NCBI GenBank assembly: GCA_025890175.1
Contig: JANPYM010000009.1
Span: forward strand, 765,650-829,649
DNA length: 64,000 nt
Source of the DNA: Ciborinia camelliae
Lineage: Eukaryota > Ascomycota > Leotiomycetes > Helotiales > Sclerotiniaceae
Direction: 5' to 3'
Below, piece after piece: positions 45,723-58,987 of the stretch (position 1 is its first letter; every line of letters starts with the position of its first letter). The notes below the pieces were generated by a model. It searched no databases. It was given only the letters and a program-made list of their open reading frames with translations, and was not told the origin of the DNA. The position numbers were made by a program, and so were the translations under genes.

Positions 45723-47251
45723 ATGTCTGTTCGGATACAGCTCGACAATCCTCATACCTTTTATACGAATCTCGATTTTATCAGCGGCCGAGTGATTCTA
45801 AATCTTACGAGCGATGAAGCGGTTAGCAAAATAGTGGTGAAGCTCGAGGGAGAAAGCAAGACCCGTCTATCGAGACCACCAGATATGTTCTACGGACAAG
45901 GTCCCAATCCTCCTGCGCTTTACACGAGGCGAGATAGACAAGAGATTTGTCAGGAAAATCATAAGATTTTATACAAAGTTGCAGAAGTGTTTCCCAACAA
46001 AACCATTACAAGTTCATATACTTTAAGGGCTGGGCAACACGAATATCCCTTCCGTATCAAATTGCCCATAAACAACGGCTGCCATGATCCGGCATCGCAA
46101 CAAATGGGACCTGGTAGTGGGTTTGGAGGTCTTGGAATCCAGGGTATGCAACAACTGCAGTATACTCATGTTAAGAAGACATTACCTCCCTCACTTACCG
46201 GATTTCCGGGAGAAGCAGAGATAAGATATTATGTTAAAGTTACTGTTCAAAGGCCATCAATGTTCAAGGAGAACAGAAGATCAATAATCGGATTTAAGTT
46301 TCTACCGATCGAAGCTCCAAGGCCCCCGAAAACCACAAACGAAGCGTTTGCCAAACGGCCTTATATATTCCAAAACGGGGGGGCACTCTATGCGAAAAAG
46401 GGTCTATTTACGAAGAAATCCAAACAGCTTTCAAATACGGCCCCTCAAGGAGAAGTAGATGCTAGACTACCCAGTCCTCCGATCTTAACTTGCAATAAGC
46501 CTCTGCCAATGAGGATTCTCATTAGAAAAACCAACACAAGTCCTGAACACGTATTCCTCATGTCATTACAAGTGAACCTTCTCGGCACCACTGAAGTAAA
46601 AGCTTCGGATGTCGTTAGGTATGAAACAAGTAATTGGGTTGTGATTAGTTTGACAGGACTTTCAATCCCCATTGGATCACCGAATGACCCTATCGGTACG
46701 GAGACAGCGATAGATAGTAAATTATGGGATGCAGTCCCTTTGCCAAATACTGTTGCTCCTTCATTTGTCACTTGCAATCTTGCTCGTAGATATGAGCTTG
46801 AGGCGAGAATTGGATTGGGTTATGGTTATCCAGGAGAAATTCAGGTACGTCATACAACCATTTTGAGAACCACAAAAGCTAATACGAGCAGTCCCAAACA
46901 ATTAATATCCCTCTCCGATTCAAAATCGAAATCTTCTCCGGTATAGAACCACCAGCTGCACTTCTTGATGCCATGACAGCTCAGCCCGCTATTCCAGCAA
47001 GACCTCCTGTTAACACGGCGCCTCCACCTTTTGATCCGGCGTTCCCGCCACAAGTTGGAGCGCCGGGCGCCCCTGCTTTGGATGATGCTCCGCCTTCTTA
47101 TGAAGATGCTTTGGCGGAGGATATCACACAAGCGAATGGCGCTTCGAGGCCTGCTTATAGTGGTGTAACGAATGAAAATGCTCCAGGTATTGATGAGAAG
47201 GGGGGAATAAGTAATGGGCAGCAAAAGGGCGGGGCGTCACGTAATGGTTGA
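45723..47251 (+). CDS. Arrestin-domain endocytic adaptor with PY motif
   Basis: Exons 45723-46844 and 46892-47251, split by a 47-nt intron, give 493 residues. The N-terminal half begins with an arrestin-N strand pattern (VRIQLDNPHTFYTNLDFISGRVIL, shown only in part by VRIQLDNPHTFYTN), then KIVVKLEGES and HEYPFRIKLP. The arrestin-C half runs to IPLRFKIEIFSGIEPP. The C-terminal tail is Pro/Ala-rich and includes APPSYEDALAED (PPSY near residue 441), a PPxY motif of the kind bound by WW domains of Rsp5/HulA/NEDD4 ubiquitin ligases. Alpha-arrestins of this layout (yeast Art/Rog family, Aspergillus CreD/ApyA, PalF relatives) select membrane transporters for ubiquitination and endocytosis. A transporter gene lies directly upstream, but nothing shows that the two are partners. 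Confidence 0.88.
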
Positions 47252-48607
47252 TGTGTCTCAATGCACAAGGTCCGCATTAAGTTCTTGCAGAAGGCGAGCG
47301 GAAAGAATCAATTTAGGTGGGGGAGAAGTTGAAGGATAATGGAACCCACCCAACTTTTGAAGAAAATGTGTTCTTTTTACCATATGACGACGGACTTCAA
47401 AGTACGAAGTCGGGGCAAAGGGTCAATTTTCAAATTCTAACAGAAACAGCGAACAACGCAGTATTGTCACGTAATACCGGTATCAAATACACTATGCAGG
47501 TATGGAAGGCATGTCACATGAAAAAGCAATAGGTGGACATGCAGCCAACCCTACCACAACGAGGAAGGATACGGATACTAAAAGATTAAGAAATACCCAT
47601 ATGACAGAAAGAATCGCGAATGGTTTTTGCAGCTGCCGGACTGGAAACTCCAGGTTCAGGGTGGAGGAAGAGGAAAATGAAATTCAGTAGTGAGATGAGA
47701 TATTAATACCTAATCAATGTTTACAAAAACTATAATATATTTCTAATGACATGCAGAGGATACCTACCTAGGTAGAGAGTTGTAATCGTCTATTATAGAT
47801 TAGATGAGTTGGAAAGAGATTCAAACAATTATATTAAGCGAATATTCAAATAGGGACGAACACTCAACCCGAATTAGATATTCAACAAACCCAAATATTT
47901 GAAAGAGAATTTACCATTACCTACCTATTTATAAGTGGTATGAGATGAGATGAGGCGTCTTGATATCTTCCTGTCTGCCCGGCGTACGTGAATCCATGTT
48001 TCTTCTTCCTTACTTCCTGCTCCATTCTTATTCTATCTTTCCCTTCCTCTACTTGTGCTCATATTTCGAATCAGGTGCTAGGAATTCAAATAAGAAATAG
48101 GAAATGTTAATTGACAACCAGTCTTCATTTCCAGAACCATTCAAGGGGAATTTAGATTGTATAGATGGTATACTCATGCCGTTTTCAGAGAAGGATTTTG
48201 GGGAAGAGAGTATGATGCATGCCATGCGAAACTTGGATACATGATATCGCTGGTTGGAGAGGTGAGGCGAGGTGAAGCGAAGTGGCGCGTGTAGTTTGAG
48301 TCTGTGGGATGAGTGGTTTTGTGAATCTTATCAGCGGTTCAAAGAGAGAGGACAAGGGGCGGAGACGGGTATGGAAGGAGAAGTACGTTATCATTATCAT
48401 TACTTCACCTGCACGACGCTCCCATCTCCATTCATCGGAGAACCATTGTGGTGATTAAAATATTTTTGATTGCGTATCTGAGCATTTTCGATGTGCCACC
48501 AAAATATCGGCTACGGAAAGTACCTACGATCAATTTGATGTATGGATTATGTGACATCTCCTATACAACTCCCCTAACGCCAGGTTTGCCAACCTTCACG
48601 AGAATCG
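47252..48607. other. Convergent intergenic region between the arrestin and CYP6 genes
   Basis: Both genes end here, so 3' UTRs are expected. Short open frames at 47317-47690 show no family resemblance. A CCTAGG palindrome lies at 47767. Confidence 0.5.
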
Positions 48608-50137
48608 CTATCGTCGCCTATAGTCATCTCTTGAGCTACGATTGCTCCTATATCTATCACGATCATCATATCTGCCTCTGTCCCTATGGTCCCTATGGTC
48701 CCTATCGTCATACTTGTCTCCCCTATTGCGACCACCATCTCGTCTGTCATCTCTAGAACCATAGTCTCTCCTATCCTCTCGCGGACTTCTGCTTCTTTCT
48801 CGCTTATCTTCATCGGGATTTCCCACCCTTTCATGTCTTTTCCTCAACTCGTCCTCATCAATCACCATACCATATTTATCTCTTCTTGGTCCTAAGCTAT
48901 AGTCTGCGTTTCTATACTGTCTCTTCTTCTCCAGTCCACTGACACCACCAAACCCGCCGCCTCCTTGCCTTCGCTTGGAGTTTGTTGCTGTTCGCCAGGT
49001 ATCAGACAACTTTGACACGCTCTGAGAGAAGTCCACGTGGATTCTATGGTCATCTATGAGAACACCTTGCATCTTGAAGTATGCTTGTTCACAAGATTTT
49101 TGATCCTCGTATTCGATAAATGCATACTGTAAGCTGTCTCCGGTTCGTTTATCTCGGATCACCTCACAAGAGAGAATTTTACCAAAGCGACTAAAGATAA
49201 GCTCGAGGTCCTCGTCTAAAAATAGAATGTTAGCACTTAGGTCATGGTCAATATAGGATTAAAACATTACCTGTCGTGACTGGATTAAGCTTGCACACGA
49301 AAAGAACATTCTCGGGTGGTTTGACTTCTGCAAAGGGTAAATCTCCAACCATCTCCAAGGTCAAGGCTTGCGCCCGTGCTTCCCGCTCTCTTCGCTGTTT
49401 CTCAACGGCTTCAGCATCCGTCTCTTCTTCCAAATTATCATCCTCACCAATGCGAACCGTAGCCAGCTGCGCTTTCGAGGGCACAGGGCTTTCTGGTGGC
49501 TCGACAAGACCTGCCGGATCATCGTAAGGATCATCTAAGATAACCGTGTGCTTGATTCGAATATCCACCAAAGGGCGACCTTTCTCATCGCAAAAAGAAT
49601 CGTTAATCTTCTCGAGCGCATCGAACCCTTCTACCACTTTGCCAAATATAGCTGCCTTGCCATCCAAGTAGTCTAGATCATCCCCCAAAGTGATTATGAA
49701 TTGACTGCCTGCGAGACGTTCGTCCGGATCTCTCGTTGATGGCACAGTGGCCATACTAACAGTTCCCCTCTCCGCATGTTTCAATTTTGGGTGAAAATCT
49801 GCCTTGAATGTTTTCTTTGCTGGTCCTTCTAATAATCCCCATATCGAGCTTCCTCCATCACTATCTTTGGAATCGGGCCCGACTGGATCGCCCGTTTGGC
49901 ACGAGAAATTCTTTTGAACGCTATAAATTGGGGAAAAATTGTAGTACTTGATTTTGCACAGCTTTAGGAAGCTAAATCACCGCGATCGTCTTAGTATCTA
50001 TGTGTTCAGCTACTTCATAAGCCAAGGGGAGGGGAGACATTGGGATTCAAGACTTACTTTTCGCAAAGTTTAGGTGAATAATCTACCAAGAGGTCGATGA
50101 CAATGTCACCAGCAGAAGTTTCGAGAAGGACACTCAT
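48608..50137 (-). CDS. CYP6: Cyclophilin-RRM protein, PPIL4/Cyp6 family
   Basis: Exons 50137-50058, 49971-49271 and 49215-48608 give 462 residues. Residues 1 to about 165 are a cyclophilin domain: [56 protein letters not shown]. The RRM spans about 243-322 with RNP2 LFVCKL and RNP1 YAFIEYED. The tail is Arg/Asp/Ser-rich ([10 protein letters not shown], then RDHRD repeats). Compared with CypA, the catalytic Arg region (FHRIIPGF) is replaced and the drug-binding Trp position is Tyr (LDYLDGK), as in other PPIL4 proteins, so isomerase activity may be weak. Family members are nuclear and spliceosome-associated. Both introns have good borders and matching phases. Confidence 0.92.
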
Positions 50138-53100
50138 AGTTATGGAAAATAATACTGATGCTGGGTTGGTAAAGCTGTGATGCAGGTATGTAGATTGTAA
50201 TGATCGTCGCACAACCGCGCAATTATCGCGGCTAAAATAAGTTAAAGAGGATCGTCACTTTTCGAAAATCATTCAATCAATATCAATCACCGGACGATAA
50301 CAAAAACGCAATTGACCAATCACGGCAGTATGGCGGTCTAGCTTTCTTTCATATTTTTCACATATATATATATATAGGTACCTACCTCCTTAATAACTTA
50401 TTAATGGCTTTCTGTTAACTTCATATTTTTCTTCATCTGTTCCGTTTTCTCTCTATTGCAAAGATCTCAAAAAGGGGGTTGAAGCAGCCTCAAGCTGAAT
50501 TCGAAAGCTTCCCATTCATTGGATGTCTAGAACAACCAAACATACAACTACCTAGGTAGGTAGATAGGATGGATAGGTAGGTACCGGTATTAGCAAAGTA
50601 TCTACCTATATACCTTAGGTAAGGTATGTATGTTATCAATTGGGACAATAATCAGGATCCAGGAAAGACCTCGATGTCTGAGTCTCTGAGTACCTAGCTG
50701 GAGGTAAGAAGGTAAGTGATAAATCCCTATCATATTAAATTAGCTCCCCATTTCATCTGATGTCTGTCTGATGAATAATAACAGAAACACTGGCCTCATC
50801 TATCACGTGCCACCTGGAATAAGTACATACCTAGTAGGTACCTTATTCATCCAATCTTTCGCGCAAGGTAGTTAGACCTACCTAGGTAGTACTAGGGAGG
50901 TCTGGTATCAATCGTTGGTCAAGACTCAAATCATATTCGAATTTCGAAAAGCTGCAGACAAGGGTAGAGGAAGCTAAAATGTCCGAGGGCCTTGGTCTCG
51001 CAGCCATTGATCAATGATAGGTCCCGAGGTCTTCTCTTTATTTAAGGATATCTATATCTCGATCTTCTACAGTTCTCCTGCAGCTCCTACCCACCCACAC
51101 AGATGCTCCGTATTCTCGGTACTATAGACTTCCCCCCCCCTTAATTCGATCTGCAAACGGCCTTCGTTTTGAGCTTCCATCGATACAACACAACCACAAC
51201 ACCTCGAGAGAAAATTCACCGTCACTGATTATCTTTCAAGGATATTTTTCCCTCCTGCATCTCAGCGTAACGTAACGGTATGACTATTTTAACAGCAACC
51301 AGGTCAATGGACTTATTGAAGTTTTGATTGGCTCTTGCCTTTATGCACATATCCGTTGTGCAGGTGACAGAGAGTGCAGAGAGCAGCCACCCGTTTATCA
51401 CACTGCTAAAAAACTACTAAAACACTGCTAAAAATTGCCCATAATGTGCATGGGATGCACATGTGTGTGGAAGAAACTCAACTTTGCGATGGGCAGCGAA
51501 ATCCTGTCGGCGCTTCATTTGTTGGCCTGCGCCCCGGGGAAGTATCTATCCCGGCCGCCTCAATTTATAGACGATTTTGATGTCGCGCAATGAGAGATCT
51601 AACAGAGTGTAAGCCGAGATCTGATGCGCATGCTGAGGCGTCGATGGCCCGGCCCTTTCGAGTTGAGAGCCGGCTCGACCATAGCTATCTTATCAAAATA
51701 AATCTGGCTTCTAGAATTTGGAGATACTGAATAATGCGGTAACACTTCCAACAGCTGCTAGCTATCTAGATAGGCAGTTCCATTGTTCCCATACAATACT
51801 TCACGGATTACGATCTTCTTCAAGATCTTGCTTCAAGATGCAGGATAGAAACCGGAACTCATCGGCATCCCGGCGATTGGCTTGTATTTCCTGAGTATTT
51901 GCAGTGACTAGTACGACTCTATTTCCATTACACTGCCTCGCAATTCATCATTAGTACTCCGTACAACTAAGAGAGTTTTAGCTTCATCTTTTGCTTTAAC
52001 GAGATATAGATGAAAGCCACAAAGACTTTCTTGAGCTTCTGGGCTCAAACACTAATCTGTGACTGACCCCATTTGTGGCACCAGAATCCTGCTTTTGAGG
52101 CCAATTAAACCCATACTTCGCATCGGTCACGTTGCATTGCTTAAACATTGCCTCTCGTAAAGCCTTCTAGTCTTCATCGTCTATTCACAGAGGAGAATGG
52201 CATCTTCTGCAGAAGGAAAGTTCTACAACATTGCTTGGAAGTTGGTGCCGCTTGCTTCAATTCGGCTATTTGAGAGCAAACAAACTAGAAATGGGAAATT
52301 GGTCCAAGCCTCATGCTGGGGATTGTTTGTCTGTCTCAATCCACTTTCTTTCAGGAGTGAAATCTGATTGAACGGCCATGTAAATCGGTGCCAAACCTTG
52401 GCGTGTTTAAAGTACTTTTCGGAGAGTAGCTCGTCTGGTTTAAATGCTAGCAGACAGGCTCCAAGGTTTTGGCATGGACTTGATTGAACCTTCCCCTGCA
52501 TCAGACTATGTGTTATGCACCCCAGCATTGCAAATTTACCTGGAACGAATTGGGGAGTAAGGCTGCGTGCGGTCCTTGAATCACGCTCGTAACAGGTATG
52601 ACCAGTGCTGGTAGGTCATACTTCATCTGTAAGTTCATAATTTGCAGTTGCACAATAACTTTTTCAATGTTTCCTCGATTGTTTGTTGACTTTCTTTGCA
52701 ATGCCACCAAGCGTAGTAGTCGTTATCTGTCATTCATGATGATATGTAGCTCTATCCAGAAAGAGCAGAGTTGCTTATTATCCTTAGCCTAGTGCATGTC
52801 AAAAGTACATATGGATGGGGGCGACGGATAACTACATATTTTTATATTACCCAAATAGGAGGTGAGTGAGCTTACTGTGAGGCCCTTAAATTCTTTGTTC
52901 TACTATAAAATTGTTTCAGCTATCGAGACAGTCTCATCATAAATTGAGAATATACATTCACCAGGATAAGCTCTAAGGATAGCCCAAGCTAACCAGGAAG
53001 CTGGAATTCTTACCCAGCATTGATGTTGTTTGTAACTGCCGGAGGTCATGTCGATCTTCCAAATTGCAGCGCATGCATGATTCCTTATGGACTGGGTACA

Positions 53101-53381
53101 AAATTATCTTGATCACATATCAACTTGAGTGGCATTATCAATATGCAGGAAAATCTTTATTAGAGGGGGCAAACATCGAAAAATATGTCATACGCATTAT
53201 AATATGCTTGCTTTCGCCTGACAGCCCCAGGTTTTGATAAACCCCAGGTCCTTGATTTATCTCGGATCCTATTGAAGCTTGACACATTTGTTTTGTACAC
53301 TAGTTTATCCAACCACTTTCAATTCCTCAGCGAGAATATACGAAAGATCTTTTGAAGGTAAGCTAGGCAATGCGCCGATGA
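50138..53381. other. 3.2-kb divergent intergenic region between CYP6 and the Zn2Cys6 gene
   Basis: The part nearest 50137 should hold the CYP6 promoter. Several CCTAGG/GGTACC palindromes lie near 50551-50650 and 50881. No open frame in 50.2-53.3 kb resembles a protein family. The remaining 2.5 kb could be a long regulatory region or leader of the Zn2Cys6 gene. Confidence 0.55.
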
Positions 53382-55045
53382 ATGTCTAAAGACATCCGAT
53401 CCAATACTTATGATATTCAGATGGTAACTCGGGGATATTACTCTGAGGAGGAACCTACCTTCCGCAGGTATGGTCCGCGCGGTCAAAGTTATCCACTGGC
53501 TCAAGAGCGCTCTGAGCACCAGCACGCATCTAGGGGCTACAGTGATGGACGAAACGGTGATCATGGGCAAGAAAACATCGAATCGGGCCATCATCAAATG
53601 AGACGCAGAATTCAAGTGGCGGTATTCCACCTATTTCTTTGTTTACTGCACTGCGAGTATTCCGCAGCTCTCGCCACGTTTTACTGATCAGTTTTTCTTG
53701 TAGTGTCAAAGATGCCGAAAGCGCAAGATTCGGTGCAGCGGCGAAGACAATGGCAGGCCCTGTTACCATTGCAAAAACTCCAGCTCAGAACCATGTATAT
53801 TCTTGAGGGTACTCGCAACCGCGCCCTTATTCATAACAATAAATTCTGACTAGAGCAACGTAGGTGACCGCCATGCAAATAGAGCACGCAAAAGATATCC
53901 CACCGGATTGCTTCGATGATAATTCGCGATACCGGGTCCCTCCCCATTATAACAACAATTGCTATCAGTCTTCAACCCTCAACTTGGGTCAAGATGGTAT
54001 GCAGGTGTATCGGCCAGCTAATTACTCAAACTATGGCGGTTATCAAGGTACTAAATACCTCGGTCTTACTTCCTACGGCGACCTTTCCGAAGAGCCCACA
54101 GAGTTTAGTATGTCAAATTCAACCGCATACCAGGCTGCCACCCCCGATCCTGTTTCTATCTCAAGCTATCCAACCCAGAATAATGGGCGCTCACGGGTCA
54201 ACCCTCCTGCTCCTATGTATATGGATTCAGAAGCAGCTCCAAATTATAATCAGAATGCGTACCAAAGCTATAGTGCGCGCTCAATGGTCGATTCGGAATC
54301 GAAGAACTTCTGCGTGTCAGACACTGCGTATCTTTCTCTATATGGCACTGCCGCTACAGGTACTGTCCCACAAAATGCTCTTAACGTCACCAATGGCGCT
54401 GAGAGAGTTCTGCCATACCCGAGTGTGAATAGACAGTATAGATCCACGAACGATGGTACTTCGAGTTCCCCGAGCTCACTACAACCGTACGGATTCATGG
54501 GCTCAAACATGGGTAGCTCTGGAAAAATGAATGGAACTTCGATCCAAATGCCTCTTGGGAACTCATATATCAATGTTCCCACCAGTAGTAGTCAAGAAAT
54601 TACAACCGAGGCTGCAGAATTGGCATATAATTCATCCCAACAACTTTCAATCGCACAGCAAGATACAGAAATGTACGACGCAGCAACTACAAACAGTAGT
54701 CTCTACTACTCCCAGACCAATGATTCCACTGCGGACATCAGCCACTACGGAACAAGTAGTGGCAGCGACACCAACAAAAATCGTCAAAGTAGTCAGACCA
54801 ACACCACTGAGAATGTATGGGTGGCTAATAATCGAAAGTCTAGCAGCAGCGGCAGCAGCGGGGGTAGTCTATTAGCAAATGGACAACCATACGTTCCACA
54901 TACGCAAAGTCATTACCCGGCCCCGAATATACCGGGTCAGATGCAGAATCATGGGCTCCTGCAACAACTCCCACAGATTTCACAAGTTCAACACGATGGT
55001 CTGCCGCACTCAAGAGAGTATGTCTCGACTCTTTCATCGCGATAG
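53382..55045 (+). CDS. Zn2Cys6 DNA-binding protein, Ser/Gln/Tyr-rich
   Basis: Exons 53382-53621, 53704-53808 and 53864-55045 give 508 residues. Exon 2 alone encodes the zinc cluster: Cys at 81, 84, 91, 100, 103 and 111, spacing C-x2-C-x6-C-x8-C-x2-C-x7-C, with the basic RKRKIR between the second and third. It is preceded by MRRRIQVA and followed by IFLRV, a variant of the fungal binuclear cluster seen in a subgroup with RCRKRKIRCSG. The remaining 390 residues are Ser/Thr/Asn/Tyr/Gln-rich and carry no middle homology domain that I can see, so this may be a short regulator or have a divergent activation region. Target genes are unknown. The ATG at 53382 is the first in the open frame; Met-40 region is an alternative. 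Confidence 0.82.
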
Positions 55046-58000
55046 ACACTTCTAAACCTAGGCGGATAATCGGAGACCCAAAAAATATAGTGCATCAGGG
55101 TGATGTAATAGAATTCTTGTTCAACTCTTGGATCTATAAATCGCATTATTAAACGACTCAAATACCGCTCGCAGTGGCACCAGCCGACATTCTACAATTT
55201 CTTTACTTTTGTTTTTCATGTTTGTTAAATTGTATGCAAGTACTTGTTCATTGTGTCATCTTACACATCCCTCGACAAGCGTGGGGAAAGCGTACTCTCT
55301 CCCTATCCAATAAGGATATACTTTCGATCATAGGGATATCGCAGTCTGTTATTTTATTTTCGTATTTTTTTGTTCAATATGTTTTTGGCGAAACGGGGGA
55401 AAGACAAAATATACTTTAAAAAAAGGGGCATAAGGGGTTGGAAGAGGTGGGGGTGGATAGGAGATGGCGTTTTCATTATTATTTTGCTTCACTTCATCTC
55501 AATCCTTATCTACTGTTCATTGTGTTCTAACTGCTCATATATCCCCAGCCACTCATGGGCTGTGGGTGCGCTTTTGTTCATTCTTTTTTTTGCTTGTCTT
55601 TGAAGTCAGTCTCGGACGTCCAGTTATCAATTCAGATCTTTGAATTATATCAAGCCTATCCAGGCGGTTCTCCGAGACACAGTTCGCAACATAATCAGAG
55701 AGGATACTCTTGATCTGGGAAGAAGAGATAGAATCAAATCTTTTCAAGGCTTGTAATGTACGGACTTGAGGAGCCGACGAAGAACCAACCGGGATACTCG
55801 GGAAGGAATTAGGAGGAAATAGATGGAAATTTGGTGTGCTATCGCTGGTACTGGTGGGGGTTGGGTTTGTGCTAAAAAGAGCTGGAAAAGGAATCAACAA
55901 TCTTTTAGGGTTGCGGGGCAGGTGTGGTGTGTGTTTCTTGGTGGGGGAGTATTTACTTTGAAGATGGATGGGATGGATGGCATTGGGGGAAAGGTTAAAA
56001 AAAAGGTTCTGTGTTAACGGGGTCTATTCTGTCATTATTTGGATTTTTTTGGATTTTCTATCTTTAATTCAGGGCGAGTGGGCAATACAAAGTTCAACGG
56101 CGAGCAAAAATGGTGAAGTGGTTTCTCAATATTTCTTTGTTCTTTTTTCTGTTATTATGGGCATGGAAAGGGCAGCCCAAGGAAGTTTCGCATATGGTCA
56201 GCTGCTCGAAATCGAATTTACAGTTACAAGATTTGGGAAGAGGGCAAAATATACGGCGAAAGAGGCATGAAAGATGAGAGTGAGATATGGAAATCAGGTT
56301 TAGCTTGAGCTCACTTGTAAATGCTGTCTGATATTTTGAAGTTTTGGATGTCATTGTGGTGCGATGTGGTTGACGATGGTGACAAGAGTGTTTGTCCTAC
56401 GATACTGGTATCAATACTGTCGATCTTTAGGTATTACTTAATTGCTAATGCACAATGGATGCGTTTCGCTGGGTGTTGGATACATCATACAGTATTGGGT
56501 ACTATCGGGTACTCACAGCAACTTACTGATAGTAGTCAGATTTAATTATAATCATAATCATTCTATAATCATATCACCCAAATTGAACAATGTGAATTTT
56601 TCTGACTGTATCTTTTGTATCGTATCGATCTAAAATGGTTTCTTCCCTGCTTGATGCAACATGCCGCCGGCGAAGCCAAAGGAGTACAGAATCGAGGAGA
56701 TCTTGCCCTTGTCAGCATACCAGAATTTTCATTTCGATGGTAGAATAATGAAAGCCGGGTGTTACTCTCACCACCCCAGACCAATCACAAATATCCCTCA
56801 ACCCCTTGCACGGCATTTGCAACCTCTATGCGGCCATAGAATTTTAAACGACCTCGTGCCACAGAAGGCGCACCCAAGAAGAGAAGAACTGCGTTGTACA
56901 GAGTCACACAACATAAAATAGACCCCACACACCATGAAGGTTTGGGGTACGGTGAAGAATAAACCGTTGTGTCTGGCTCCTTTGCATTGCTCTTTTTCTG
57001 GGGGAAATGTCAGGGTTTTGGTAGGGAAAGTTGAACGTTGAAGACCGGATGAGCACTGCATTGGATTGTACAATCGATGTCTCATTTTGGGGTTTCTCAG
57101 TACTAGTGAAGCACAGCAGATACTTAGGATGAACCTCATGTCATTGTACAGTACAAGGTACCAATTAGTTTGGCTTTTGCGGGGCTTCCAGATTTTCAAG
57201 CTCAATTACAATCACTGCCAGAATGAATTGTAATCAACATGTGTTGAAGGGTAATGGGAGGTGTTGCCCCATTCAATATTTGCATATACTTGGTTATTCA
57301 CATGAATATGATATGTGATATCTTCAACTTCAACAATCTCAATCTCTATTATATGCTTCAAAATGCTATTCTACTTCTGTCACTTGTCTAGGCCTCGTGG
57401 TAATGGGACCGAGCTTCCGAATTCTCCTCACTGAGTAGCAGCAGTCCGGGAAGCCCACGAGCCGAGCCTAAAATCCATGAGATAGGACTTTTTGTCGTTT
57501 TGGATCCAGAACATTCCATTTGTGCTCATTGTGCTCATTTGTGTGGATAGTTCATCCTTTCTTGGTCATATAAATCAATTGCGTTCCCCCAATATGTGAG
57601 ATATGCCACTCTCTCATTTATGGCAAGTAAGTGAAACGCAAGTAACCACAAGCTATCGTAAAGGTACCGGTACTTGTAGGACAGAGAAACGTCCGTCATC
57701 TCCACAGCAATGCAGATGAACATGTACAGTAACCGAGATTCAAACACCGATAGAACAAGGTACGGACCGAAACGAAGTACGGAACGATACCTACCTAATA
57801 CGATTTCGCTTGCAGGATGCAATGTGGTTTGCAATGAAAAGGGGGGGGGAAGATGGGGTAGTTCAGCTTGAATTGTTCAGATAAAGTTTGTTGTGGTGCA
57901 CGAGGCAAATTTCGTTGACAGAAGGTAAATTGCAGAATATGACATGTCAAAAGCGCTTGCATAATCGGTCAGGGGCATCTTTGCAGATGATAGTTGGTGT

Positions 58001-58364
58001 TCATGATGCAATGGTGACATGTAGACAGAGAAGGTGGAAGAGAGCCATGTAGGAAAAAGTAGATTTCTGGGAAATTATACCCTCCAGGTTGCAAACGCAC
58101 ATTTCCATTTTTAATCACCCATGACCATGCTGCACATGAACCAAGATTCGTAATGAACGAGCAAAACACCGTGATTGAAATGTGTAGTGTAGGACCTAAT
58201 AGAGATCGATCAGAGGTTTCATGATATCATGCCTCTATTTTCGTTCCCTAATTACACCAAAGCATGATACGATGGAGGATCGATGCAGATGCGTACAAAG
58301 CACATAGCCAATCCCCAGGTCCAGCAACACCAACCATTTCCCACCCCAAGATGAAGCGAGTGCT
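55046..58364. other. Convergent intergenic region between the Zn2Cys6 gene and RPS24
   Basis: This 3.3 kb should contain two 3' UTRs. One minus-strand frame at 55553-55900 has a protein-like composition but no ATG and no family. The rest shows nothing recognisable. Confidence 0.5.
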
Positions 58365-58987
58365 CTACTCCTTCTTCTTCTTGGCACCCTTGACCTTTGC
58401 GGTACCTCTGAGTGTCTTTTGTCTGTTCTTGCGTTGTTTGCCTGAATTCCGTCATGTCAGTATTAATTCAAAGGCAACGCCCATTCAAGCAATCTCGCAA
58501 ACCCGGATAAGGACTGTAACATACGTTGTTGTCTGCTGGCCTTCTCGATCTTTGTAGCAAATCCAACACGGACTAATCTGTAGTGTGGTTCGAACTTCTT
58601 CATTGCCTCTGGGGAGTCGTAGACGAGAGCGAAACCGGTAGTCTTTCCACCACCGAATTGAGTTCGGAGACCGAAGACGTTGACTTGGTCTTGGCTGGCC
58701 TTGTAGAGCTCGGCGAGTTTGCCTCTGAGCTCATCCTTGGAGATGTTGGCACGGTTTGGGTGGAGGATGTCACTAAATTGAAAAATCCGTCATCAGCCTT
58801 CCAATTCTTGAATATCCCTTATGACAACCCAATGGCACTCTCTCATTATGATGATTGTTCGAAATAGGTGGCGGATTCGATGGAAATAAATAATGTTGAC
58901 TTACACGACCATTTGTCTGCGGCCGAGGAGAGGGTTGCGAATGAATTTGCGCGTTCGCAGCGTAACGGGGGCGTTATTGTCGGCCAT
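58365..58987 (-). CDS. RPS24: 40S ribosomal protein S24 (eS24)
   Basis: Exons 58987-58905, 58772-58525 and 58441-58365 give 135 residues, the normal length of fungal eS24. The N-terminus reads [20 protein letters not shown], followed by [33 protein letters not shown] and [16 protein letters not shown]. The C-terminus is a Lys/Arg-rich tail ending in GAKKKKE. eS24 is a component of the small ribosomal subunit, needed for pre-18S processing. Two short introns break the gene near both ends, common for fungal ribosomal-protein genes. Its start codon is 388 bp from that of the eEF2 methyltransferase on the opposite strand. Confidence 0.97.

Noticed and set aside
43000..47251. A functional transporter-arrestin gene pair
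   Set aside because: The genes are neighbours on the same strand, but a 0.7-kb gap and the lack of any shared motif give no reason beyond adjacency.
55553..55900. Minus-strand frame of 115 codons with protein-like composition
   Set aside because: It starts from TTG, the frame upstream has no ATG in reach, and the sequence matches no family I know. It could be a spliced 3' exon but nothing supports it.
58773..58904. Possible intronic snoRNA in RPS24
   Set aside because: A CTGATGA-like string occurs in the intron, but near its 3' end and without a matching D box, so C/D box structure is not supported.
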